DNA of 64,000 bases from positions 620,001-684,000 of the forward strand of contig NZ_JAMCOJ010000001.1 of NCBI RefSeq assembly GCF_023476645.1, read 5' to 3'. Under the pieces are notes generated by a model. That model worked only from the letters and a program-made list of their open reading frames with translations, did no database searches and was not told the origin of the DNA. Position 1 is the first letter of the stretch, and every line of letters begins with the position of its first letter. The position numbers were made by a program, and so were the translations under genes. This DNA comes from Cellulophaga sp. 20_2_10. Lineage in GTDB: Bacteria; Bacteroidota; Bacteroidia; Flavobacteriales; Flavobacteriaceae. Below are positions 43,469 through 51,111 of the stretch, piece by piece.

Positions 43469-45868
43469 TTAGTTTGACAAACATTCCATTCCTATTGGTG
43501 ATCCATCAGGAATTTTAGGAGATTTTACTGTAGTAAACAGCTCTGGATGTTCTTGAAAATGATTTATTCTTGTAACAACTTCTAATGCATACGCATTATC
43601 TTTTAAAACAAACTCTTTTTTAATTTCTCTCAATTTAAAATTTGCAATTGCATTCACTTGTGGATGCACATTTTTACTAGCAGCTAAATTTAATATATAA
43701 AATAAGGTTCTAAAATTTATGTTTTGCTGCACTTCACTTAAGTAAGCATCCTTAATTTCCGATCTTAAAGTTTCGTTTACCAAAGCATCTAAAACTTCTG
43801 GCAGACCAAGCTGATTCTTATCTAAGCTCTTTTGTTGTATTAACCTAGATGCTCTTTGCGGATGTAATAAAAAAGAAAGTGTAATATCTGCTGCTGTTTC
43901 TGCTGCCGAAAGCGGATCAAAAGACACTCCAGTTTTTCCGCTAAAAGATTCTCTTGTTCTGTTATACCCCATTGCTCTTGGCGGAAACAAATCTAATTTA
44001 TTTTTTGGTATTGCAATATAATTCGCATTTACGGTTTTAAGCAGTGTACGCAAAGCTTCTTGTTGTTCTTTTTTAGAGACAGTTTTAACCGTAAACTGTC
44101 CATCTCCTTTTACTGCGTAATTATAATCTAAACCACCAACTACTTTAGATACAGCTTCAGTTTGGTATCTATGAAAAAAATACAACGGCGCAAACACATC
44201 TTCTAAGACAGAATTTGGTTCTCCGTCCTTAATATTATCAATAGAAAAATTATGTATAGCAACTTCTCTAATTTTTAAAACATTATTCAACTCCTCGGTT
44301 GCGTTACTACCATTATCCCATAAATGTGCGTATGCGTGTGCACCGCCACTTGCTCTTGCATCACTATCAGATATAAAACGATATCCTTCTTTATGCGATT
44401 TTGCTATAATTTCTTTTAGTGCTTTTTCTTCATCTACTCCCTCTTTAAAATCTGAATATGAATAGGCAACGGTGTACTTATCCCACGCTCCTATTCCTGT
44501 TGCGTACGCATTTGAAAAATCTATTGTAGTCCCTTTTAAAGAAAACTGTGGATGAGGATAGTCCATAACCGAAGCCTTATTATTACTACTAGCAGCAAAG
44601 TTATGCGCAAAACCTAAGGTATGTCCTATTTCATGCGCAGATAACTGACGTATACGCGCCAATGCCAACTCTAGCATTTTTTCATAATTATCATTACGTT
44701 TAGCAAAAGGTTTATCTGTTAATGCTTGTGCTATTAAAAAGTCTTGACGTATACGTAAACTTCCTAAACTAACATGGCCTTTTATTATCTCCCCTGTTCT
44801 AGGATCTGTAACACTAGCCCCATAACTCCAGCCCCTTGTTGCCCTATGTACCCATTGTATTACATTATACCTAACATCCATTGGATCTGCATCTGACGGT
44901 AGTATTTTGACCTGAAAAGCATCTTTATACCCAATAGATTCAAATGCCTGGTTCCACCATTTTGCTCCGTCTAATAACGCAGAACGTATAGGTTCTGGTG
45001 TTCCGTTATCTAAATAATAAATTATAGGCTCTACAGCTTCACTTACCGCTGCATTTGGGTCTGTCTTTTCTAAACGATGTCTTGCTACAAATCGTTTTTT
45101 AATATCCTTCTGTACCGGAGTAGCATAATCATAATAAGAAAACAGAAAAGAACCGCTACGAGGATCATAGGCTCTTTTTTTATATCCAGCATCTGGCAAC
45201 TGCACAAAAGAATGGTGCTGTGCCACAGTAACCAAACTAGATGTTGGTGTTACCGAACTTATATACCTCCCTTTTGCTTCCCCTTTAAAAGTAAGATAAA
45301 CATCAAACTCTATATTTTTAGGAAACGCTTTTGTTCGCTCTAAATTAAAAGTACTTTTTGTAGCATCTAAACTATAAGAACCTTGCCCCGTATTCTTCAA
45401 TTTAGATATAACTCCATGCGTATCTTGCATAAAAAGACTCGTAATATCTATAATAAATTTTCCGTTTTTTTCTTCCTCAATTTTAAATCCGCCTAAAATA
45501 GATTTTGAAAACGCTTGTTCAACAGATTGTTTTTCTAATAAATTGTCTGTTATAGCTCTGTATTTTAAATTGGGTTGTATTAGTAATAATTTATTCGCTG
45601 CTTTTTTAAAGTACACAACCCTTCTATCTCCTAACTGCCCCCTATCTAAACCAATATCATTACTGCCAACACCACTACTTAAAGAGTTTACATAGAGAAA
45701 CTCTTTTTCTAGATCGTTAACTTCTAAATATACTTTATCTGTTTTTGCATCGTAATAAAAAGAAAAGTAGCCCTCGTATTTCTTAAAATTTTTACTCTTT
45801 TCTGCAAATTGAGCTGTTACCATAATGCAATTACATACTAGTAGTAGAAAAATAGAAATACGTCTCAT
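43469..45868 (-). CDS. Exported zinc metalloprotease (DUF5117/DUF5118 type)
   Basis: I start the protein at 45868, where MRRISIFLLLVCNCIMVTAQ forms a clear signal peptide; the open frame extends to 45919 without a good start. The family has an N-terminal beta region (DUF5118/DUF5117, with GYFSFYYDAKTDKVYLEV), and a gluzincin-like/metzincin-like zinc site in LSAHEIGHTLGFAHNFAASSN, with conserved ASVMDYPHPQ as the Met-turn region. About 800 residues overall, normal for the family. It is periplasmic or surface-exposed; substrates unknown. Confidence 0.92.
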   Translation of the reverse strand: MRRISIFLLLVCNCIMVTAQFAEKSKNFKKYEGYFSFYYDAKTDKVYLEVNDLEKEFLYVNSLSSGVGSNDIGLDRGQLGDRRVVYFKKAANKLLLIQPNLKYRAITDNLLEKQSVEQAFSKSILGGFKIEEEKNGKFIIDITSLFMQDTHGVISKLKNTGQGSYSLDATKSTFNLERTKAFPKNIEFDVYLTFKGEAKGRYISSVTPTSSLVTVAQHHSFVQLPDAGYKKRAYDPRSGSFLFSYYDYATPVQKDIKKRFVARHRLEKTDPNAAVSEAVEPIIYYLDNGTPEPIRSALLDGAKWWNQAFESIGYKDAFQVKILPSDADPMDVRYNVIQWVHRATRGWSYGASVTDPRTGEIIKGHVSLGSLRIRQDFLIAQALTDKPFAKRNDNYEKMLELALARIRQLSAHEIGHTLGFAHNFAASSNNKASVMDYPHPQFSLKGTTIDFSNAYATGIGAWDKYTVAYSYSDFKEGVDEEKALKEIIAKSHKEGYRFISDSDARASGGAHAYAHLWDNGSNATEELNNVLKIREVAIHNFSIDNIKDGEPNSVLEDVFAPLYFFHRYQTEAVSKVVGGLDYNYAVKGDGQFTVKTVSKKEQQEALRTLLKTVNANYIAIPKNKLDLFPPRAMGYNRTRESFSGKTGVSFDPLSAAETAADITLSFLLHPQRASRLIQQKSLDKNQLGLPEVLDALVNETLRSEIKDAYLSEVQQNINFRTLFYILNLAASKNVHPQVNAIANFKLREIKKEFVLKDNAYALEVVTRINHFQEHPELFTTVKSPKIPDGSPIGMECLSN

Positions 45869-45907
45869 TGGTTCTTTTTTTGATTTTCTAAATTTATATA
45901 AAATAGA

Positions 45908-45937
45908 TTGTACAACCATAGTTTAGTGTTATTTTTG
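45908..45937 (+). promoter_or_regulatory. prfB promoter
   Basis: TTG (45908-45910) and TATTTTTG (45930-45937) are 19 bases apart; the ATG is 20 bases beyond. Confidence 0.75.
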
Positions 45938-45956
45938 CTTTTAAATTATTTTAAGA

Positions 45957-47055
45957 ATGATAACAACAGATCAGTACAAAGATCTTTTAGATCGCCTTGG
46001 TGCGTTAAGGAGGTATCTTTGACATAGATGCCAAGCTTATAGAAATAGAAAATGAAGAGGAAAAAACTTTAGCTCCAAATTTCTGGGATAATGCACAGGT
46101 AGCGCAAGCTCAAATGAAAGTGCTACAGTCTAAAAAGAAATGGGTAAAAGATTTTGATGATGCTAAAACACTTATAGCAGACCTTGAAGTTTTACTTGAA
46201 TTTTTAAAAGAAGGCGATGTTACTGCTGAAGAAGTAGAACTACACTATAACAAAGCTAAAACACATATTGAAAGCTTAGAGTTTAAGAATATGCTTTCTG
46301 ATGAAGGAGATGAACTTACAGCTATTTTACAAATAACTGCAGGTGCTGGCGGAACAGAAAGTTGCGACTGGGCAGCTATGCTTATGCGTATGTATCTCAT
46401 GTGGGCAGAAAAACAAGGATACAAAATAAAGGAGCTAAACTACCAAGCAGGTGATGTTACTGGTATAAAAACTGTTACTCTAGAAATAGAGGGCGATTAT
46501 GCTTTTGGATGGTTAAAAGGAGAAAATGGCGTACACCGTTTGGTACGTATCTCTCCATTTGATAGTAATGCCAAAAGACACACCTCTTTTGCTTCTGTCT
46601 ATGTTTATCCGTTAGCAGATGATAGCATAGAAATAGAAATTAACCCCGCAGACATAGAAATTACAACAGCTCGTTCTAGTGGTGCTGGAGGCCAAAATGT
46701 AAACAAGGTAGAGACTAAAGTACAATTAAGTCACAAACCTTCTGGTATACAAATTTCGTGTTCGGACTCTCGTTCGCAACACGATAATAGAGCTACTGCT
46801 ATGAAAATGCTTAAATCTCAATTATACGAAATTGAATTGCGTAAAAAACAAGAGGCACGTAGCGAAATTGAAGCTGGAAAAATGAAGATTGAATGGGGTT
46901 CGCAAATACGTAATTATGTTATGCACCCATACAAACTGGTAAAAGACGTACGTACTGCAGAAGAAACTGGTAATGTAGATGCTGTTATGGACGGTAATAT
47001 AGATCAGTTTTTAAAAGCCTATTTAATGATGATGGGGCAAAAACAAGAAGATTAA
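45957..47055 (+). CDS. prfB: Peptide chain release factor 2, programmed +1 frameshift
   Basis: RF2 ends translation at UGA and UAA. The first 21 codons run from ATG 45957 to CTT 46017-46019, followed by an in-frame TGA (46020-46022). A +1 shift at CTTTGAC reads on as GAC from 46021 to the stop at 47053-47055, giving about 365 residues. The stimulator AAGGAGGT (46007-46014) sits three bases before CTT, as in E. coli. The body has the GGQ motif ([20 protein letters not shown]) and an SPF anticodon-like tripeptide ([13 protein letters not shown]). The frameshift lets RF2 levels regulate its own synthesis: low RF2 favours shifting. Confidence 0.96.
46007..46023 (+). promoter_or_regulatory. prfB frameshift signal
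   Basis: AAGGAGGTATCTTTGAC: Shine-Dalgarno-like AAGGAGGT, three-base spacer, CTT-TGA-C slip site. The ribosome shifts +1 when termination at TGA is slow. Confidence 0.95.
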
Positions 47056-47075
47056 TATAGTAAAACTAAAAAAAG

Positions 47076-47417
47076 ATGATCACAATATACCATAACAACA
47101 GATGTAGCAAATCTAGAGCAGGTGTGGCTTTATTAGAAGACTCTGGTAAAGAGTTTAAAATAATAAAGTATTTAGAAGATGTACCTAGCAAAAAAGAATT
47201 AGAAGAAATTATAAGCTTACTAAACATACAGCCAATAGACCTTGTTCGTAAAAACGAAGCTATTTGGAAAGAGAACTATAAAGGCAAAGATTTATCTAAA
47301 GAAGAAATTTTAGATGCAATGCTAACCAACCCTAAACTTATAGAAAGACCAATAATTATAAATGGTAAAAAAGCTGTAATTGGCCGTCCTACCGAACTAA
47401 TAAATTCCATAATTTAG
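47076..47417 (+). CDS. ArsC/Spx-family thioredoxin-fold protein
   Basis: A 113-residue protein of the arsenate reductase (ArsC, glutaredoxin-dependent) family: MITIYHNNRCSKSRAGVALLED with active Cys in NRCSKS, KEFKIIKYLEDVPSKKEL and RPIIINGKKAVIGRP with the conserved Arg. It may reduce arsenate or be a YfgD-like relative of unknown role. It starts 20 bases after prfB on the same strand, likely the same transcript. Confidence 0.88.
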   Translation: MITIYHNNRCSKSRAGVALLEDSGKEFKIIKYLEDVPSKKELEEIISLLNIQPIDLVRKNEAIWKENYKGKDLSKEEILDAMLTNPKLIERPIIINGKKAVIGRPTELINSII

Positions 47418-47431
47418 AGGCGTTTTAGTTC

Positions 47432-47448
47432 TTGGCATTTTTATTGCT
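47432..47448 (+). promoter_or_regulatory. Sigma-54-like promoter of the Spy-like gene and receptor
   Basis: TTGGCATTTTTATTGCT has GG and GC exactly 10 bases apart and an intact TTGC. Initiation near 47459, about 67 bases before the ATG at 47526. Confidence 0.7.
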
Positions 47449-47525
47449 ATTTTCTTTTAACAAATCTTTAACCAAACTAGATTAAACCTTCTTTAATTTT
47501 TAAACTCTTACTAATTCAGAAAGTT

Positions 47526-47999
47526 ATGAAAACTAAAAAAATATTTTTTTATGCAACACTAACATTTGTATTATCTGTTTCTACTGTAGAAGCGCAATAT
47601 GGTTACGGTAACGGTTATAATAATGGATCTGGAAGAGGTCGTGTTAGAAACCAAATGCCACAGACACAGTCTAATGAAAAGCCAAAACCACTTACAGCAG
47701 AAGAAATTGTAGAATTACAAATGCCAAAAATTACTGAAGTTATAGAACTAAATAGTTTTGAACAAGCAGTCCTAAGTACTACTCTAACCAAGTATATTAA
47801 AAAGTATATGGAACTGCAGATTTTAAAGCTAGAAGGTGAAAAAATGAAGGAAAGCATTGAAAAGTTACAAAAAGAACAATCTGAAGAATTAAAAGCGGCA
47901 TTGCCAAAAGAAAAATACGACGCGTATGTTGCTTTAGAAAAAGAAGGTTTTAAAAAGACCAAAAAAAAGAAAAAGAAAAAAAATAAAAAGAAAGAATGA
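47526..47999 (+). CDS. Exported Spy-like helical protein with poly-Lys tail
   Basis: A 157-residue protein with a signal peptide (ending VEAQ), then a Gly/Asn/Tyr-rich linker, and a mostly helical region (LTAEEIVELQMPKITEVIELNSFEQ and on), resembling Spy/CpxP-like periplasmic proteins. The C-terminus is very basic (a run of lysines with KKNKKKE), encoded by runs of eight, five and eight A. The stop codon overlaps the start of the receptor gene by 4 bases (ATGA), so the pair is translationally coupled. A sigma-54-type promoter lies upstream. It may assist the receptor, but function is unknown. Confidence 0.85.
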   Translation: MKTKKIFFYATLTFVLSVSTVEAQYGYGNGYNNGSGRGRVRNQMPQTQSNEKPKPLTAEEIVELQMPKITEVIELNSFEQAVLSTTLTKYIKKYMELQILKLEGEKMKESIEKLQKEQSEELKAALPKEKYDAYVALEKEGFKKTKKKKKKKNKKKE

Positions 48000-50506
48000 A
48001 ACACTTATTTTCCTTAGTACTATTATTTGCTACAGTAATAACGTACGCTCAAGGTCCTAATGCACAAAAAACAGATCCTAAAAAAGTTAAGATTACAGGT
48101 GCTGTTGTAGATGATGAAACAGGAGATCCTTTAGAATACGCAACACTTATATTACAAAGTGTTAAAGACCCATCTATTGTTACTGGTGGTATAACAGATG
48201 AACAAGGAAAATTTAATGTTACGGCAGACGCAGGCATGTATCATATAAAAGTTGAGTTTTTATCTTACAAAACTTATACTCTAAACAATCAAGATTTATC
48301 TAGCTCTAGAGATTTAGGTATTATTAAATTAGCCTTAGATGTTGAGCAGTTAGACGCTGTTGTTATTACAGCAGAAAAAACAACTGTACAACTAAGACTA
48401 GATAAAAAAATATACAATGTTGGTAAAGACTTAACCGTTAAAGGTGGTTCTGTAACAGATGTATTAAATAACGTACCATCTGTAGATGTAGATGTAGAAG
48501 GAGCAATTAGCTTAAGAGGTAACGAGAGTGTAAAAATCTTAATTAACGGTAAACCATCTGCTTTATCTGGTTTAGACAATGCTGCATTAAAATCGTTGCC
48601 TGCAGATGCTATAGAAAGAATAGAGGTTGTAACTAACCCTTCTGCTAGATACGATGCTGAAGGTACTGCTGGTATCTTAAACATTATTTTAAAGCAAAGC
48701 AAAACAGCTGGTTTAAATGGTTCTGTTTCTGCTACAGTAGGAGACCCTGAGCAATATGCTGGTTCTGCTAACATAAACCTTAGAAGAGATAAATTTAACC
48801 TTTATACAAATTTAAGCTACAGAGACAGAACTGGTCCTGGTAATGCTTTCTATGAAAACCAATACCTAGACGAAGACGGTAACCCTTCTAGTTTTGAAAA
48901 CGAATACAGAGAATACACAAGGAGTAGTAAAAGTTACAATGCAAACATAGGTTTTGAGTATTTTATTGATGAAACAAGTAGTATTACAAATTCTGTTTTA
49001 TATAGAAACTCTAATGGTTTAGATCTTGCTGAGGTAAACTTCTTTAATTTTGATGGTAACATGACTCCTACTATTGAAAGACAAAGAACTACGAATGAAG
49101 ATGACGATGAAGAAACAGTACAGTACTCATTAAACTACGAAAAAAGATTTAATGAAGATGGTAATAAATTAACTGTAGACTACCAATATTCTAGATCAGA
49201 TGAATTAGAGAACGCTAGTATAGAAGAGGTAGTTAGCGGTAGCACAACTAATAGTCCTTTAGAGCGTACAATAACAGACAATAACCAAATAAAGCAATTG
49301 GTACAATTAGATTACGTACTGCCATTTGGTAAAGATTTTGCTTCTCAGTTTGAGGCTGGTTATAGAGGTAACTTTAACAACTACACTACAGATTATGACT
49401 TTGGTCAAGAAATAGGCGGTACTTTTAATAGTGATCCTAATTTTAGTAATACATTATTTTTTAATGAAACTGTAAATGCAGCTTACGTACAATTAGGTAC
49501 TAAGATTGATAAATTTAGTATCCTTGGTGGTATACGTGTAGAAGACACAGATATAGAAATAGAATTAGCAGAAACTAATGATATTAATACTAAAAAATAC
49601 ACAAACTGGTTCCCTTCTGTTTTCTTAGGATATGAGTTATCAGAAATGGAGCAATTTACAGTAAGTTACAGCAAAAGATTAAGAAGACCGGGATCTTGGT
49701 TTATTAACCCTTTCCCTTCTAGATCTAGTAACACTAACCTATTTTATGGTAATCCAGATTTAGATCCAACTTTTACAGATGCTTATGACTTAGGTTATTT
49801 AAAAAGATGGGATAAAGTATTGTTTAACATCTCTGGTTATTACAACCACTCTACTGGTGTTTTTCAATTTATAACACAAGAAACGGGAGAATTTGTAAGC
49901 ATAAGCGACCCTTCTAACCCAGGAACTTCTGTAGAGATACCAGTACAAGCAAGAACACCAATTAACTTAGCTACAGAAAGTAGATATGGTTTAGATATTA
50001 CATCTACATACACACCAATGAGAAACTGGAGATTTAGCTTAAATCTAAACTTGTACCAACAAAACGTAGAAGGAGAACATTCGTATACAAACTTCCAAAA
50101 CCAAGTAATTACTCAGGTTTTTGATGCAGATAACTTTAGCTGGTTTTCTAAGTTTAGCGCAAAAATTCCACTACCTGCAAAAATCGATTTTCAAACAAAC
50201 TTAACATATAGAGGTCCATCTGAAAATGCCCAAACCATTAGAAAAGGAATGTTTGGTTCAGATTTAGCTTTAAGTAAAGATTTACTTAATGACAAAGCTA
50301 CTTTATCTTTAAGTGTGAATGATATTTTTAATACCAGAAAAAGAATTTCTGAAAGTACAACGGAAAATATTATCTCTAACAGCGAATTTCAATGGAGACA
50401 GAGAAGTGCTTCTTTAACTTTTACATACAGATTTAACCAACAGAAAAATCAACGTAGTAAAGGAGAAATGAAAGATAACGGAGGTGATATGGAAATGCAA
50501 GGATAA
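47996..50506 (+). CDS. Outer-membrane beta-barrel receptor, TonB-dependent-like (copy 1)
   Basis: An 836-residue outer-membrane protein: signal peptide (ending TYAQ), CarboxypepD_reg-like domain (about 30-120: VKITGAVVDDETGDPLEYATLIL), plug domain (KKIYNVGKDLTVKGGSVTDVLNNVPSV, then GNESVKILINGKPS) and a C-terminal beta-barrel ending in an aromatic strand (ASLTFTYRF) before a hydrophilic tail (about 20 residues). Such receptors import ligands with TonB or act as beta-barrel exporters. It is coupled to the Spy-like gene. A close paralogue lies at 51112. Confidence 0.93.
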   Translation: MKHLFSLVLLFATVITYAQGPNAQKTDPKKVKITGAVVDDETGDPLEYATLILQSVKDPSIVTGGITDEQGKFNVTADAGMYHIKVEFLSYKTYTLNNQDLSSSRDLGIIKLALDVEQLDAVVITAEKTTVQLRLDKKIYNVGKDLTVKGGSVTDVLNNVPSVDVDVEGAISLRGNESVKILINGKPSALSGLDNAALKSLPADAIERIEVVTNPSARYDAEGTAGILNIILKQSKTAGLNGSVSATVGDPEQYAGSANINLRRDKFNLYTNLSYRDRTGPGNAFYENQYLDEDGNPSSFENEYREYTRSSKSYNANIGFEYFIDETSSITNSVLYRNSNGLDLAEVNFFNFDGNMTPTIERQRTTNEDDDEETVQYSLNYEKRFNEDGNKLTVDYQYSRSDELENASIEEVVSGSTTNSPLERTITDNNQIKQLVQLDYVLPFGKDFASQFEAGYRGNFNNYTTDYDFGQEIGGTFNSDPNFSNTLFFNETVNAAYVQLGTKIDKFSILGGIRVEDTDIEIELAETNDINTKKYTNWFPSVFLGYELSEMEQFTVSYSKRLRRPGSWFINPFPSRSSNTNLFYGNPDLDPTFTDAYDLGYLKRWDKVLFNISGYYNHSTGVFQFITQETGEFVSISDPSNPGTSVEIPVQARTPINLATESRYGLDITSTYTPMRNWRFSLNLNLYQQNVEGEHSYTNFQNQVITQVFDADNFSWFSKFSAKIPLPAKIDFQTNLTYRGPSENAQTIRKGMFGSDLALSKDLLNDKATLSLSVNDIFNTRKRISESTTENIISNSEFQWRQRSASLTFTYRFNQQKNQRSKGEMKDNGGDMEMQG

Positions 50507-50535
50507 ACAACAATAAACAAGTAACACATAATTAG

Positions 50536-50562
50536 AAAAGAGGCCATTGGCCTCTTTTTTTT
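50536..50562 (+). terminator. Terminator of receptor copy 1
   Basis: A 10-bp stem (50536-50545 and 50549-50558, loop ATT) with T-run, 30 bases past the stop. Confidence 0.9.
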
Positions 50563-50641
50563 ATTTAAAAAAACAGCAAACATAATAGTTGCTATACTTT
50601 TTTACATAACGAACTATATTTTGCATCTAAAAAATATATGC

Positions 50642-50670
50642 AAAAAAAAGAGACTCAATTGAGTCTCTTT
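50642..50670 (-). terminator. Terminator of the small membrane-protein gene
   Basis: A 10-bp stem (50647-50656 and 50661-50670, loop AATT) followed on the minus strand by eight T. It starts 8 bases past the stop at 50679. Confidence 0.85.
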
Positions 50671-50678
50671 ATATTTTT

Positions 50679-50852
50679 TTATTCTAATCGTTTTGCTTTT
50701 TTAGCTTCTCGTTTTTCCTTAAGAAATTCTATAAGTGATCCGCCCAACCAATAAGGTATAACAAAAGTTAATAAAAATATCATTAACCAAAATCCTATGG
50801 TAAGGATAGTTAAAAAAGCTAAAAAACCTAAGTACTGGTCAAATTCAAACAT
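50679..50852 (-). CDS. 57-residue membrane protein
   Basis: A short gene of 58 codons, reading MFEFDQYLGFLAFLTILT, then two nearly continuous hydrophobic stretches with an amphipathic break (GFWLMIFLLTFVIPYWLGG), and a basic tail rich in Lys, Arg and Glu (FLKEKREAKKAKRLE). It would be an inner-membrane peptide with a cytosolic tail. Support comes from a clear promoter (50875-50905), the ATG at 50850-50852 and a terminator right after the stop. I recognise no family. It lies between two paralogous receptor genes on the opposite strand. Confidence 0.7.
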   Translation of the reverse strand: MFEFDQYLGFLAFLTILTIGFWLMIFLLTFVIPYWLGGSLIEFLKEKREAKKAKRLE

Positions 50853-50874
50853 ATATAATTTATTTTAACGATTA

Positions 50875-50905
50875 CAAAGATACTTCTTAAGATGAATAGT
50901 ACAAA
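50875..50905 (-). promoter_or_regulatory. Promoter of the small membrane-protein gene
   Basis: On the minus strand TTTG (50902-50905) and TATCTTTG (50875-50882) are 19 bases apart, a close match to the Bacteroidota consensus, with the ATG 22 bases downstream. Confidence 0.75.
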
Positions 50906-50945
50906 TCTTAAGCTAAAAAAAATTAGAATTATTTTAGAATTATTC

Positions 50946-50953
50946 TATATTTG
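50946..50953 (+). promoter_or_regulatory. -7 box upstream of receptor copy 2
   Basis: TATATTTG on the plus strand lies 158 bases before the ATG at 51112, so the leader would be long. No clear -33. Confidence 0.3.
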
Positions 50954-51111
50954 TAGTATAAGACGTATTAAAATTGTCCCAAAATTTAATATTGCACTGA
51001 ATAATTTTAAATTCTTACAAACTGACTTAAACTACGCACCTACTCTACTATGTTTACAACAATAAAAGCTAACCTACTCTATAAACTAACCACTTATACG
51101 GCTATGCTATA

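Noticed and set aside
47615-48004. 129-codon Phe-rich frame opposite the Spy-like gene
   Set aside because: Its Phe runs are the complement of poly-Lys codons; purely a shadow.
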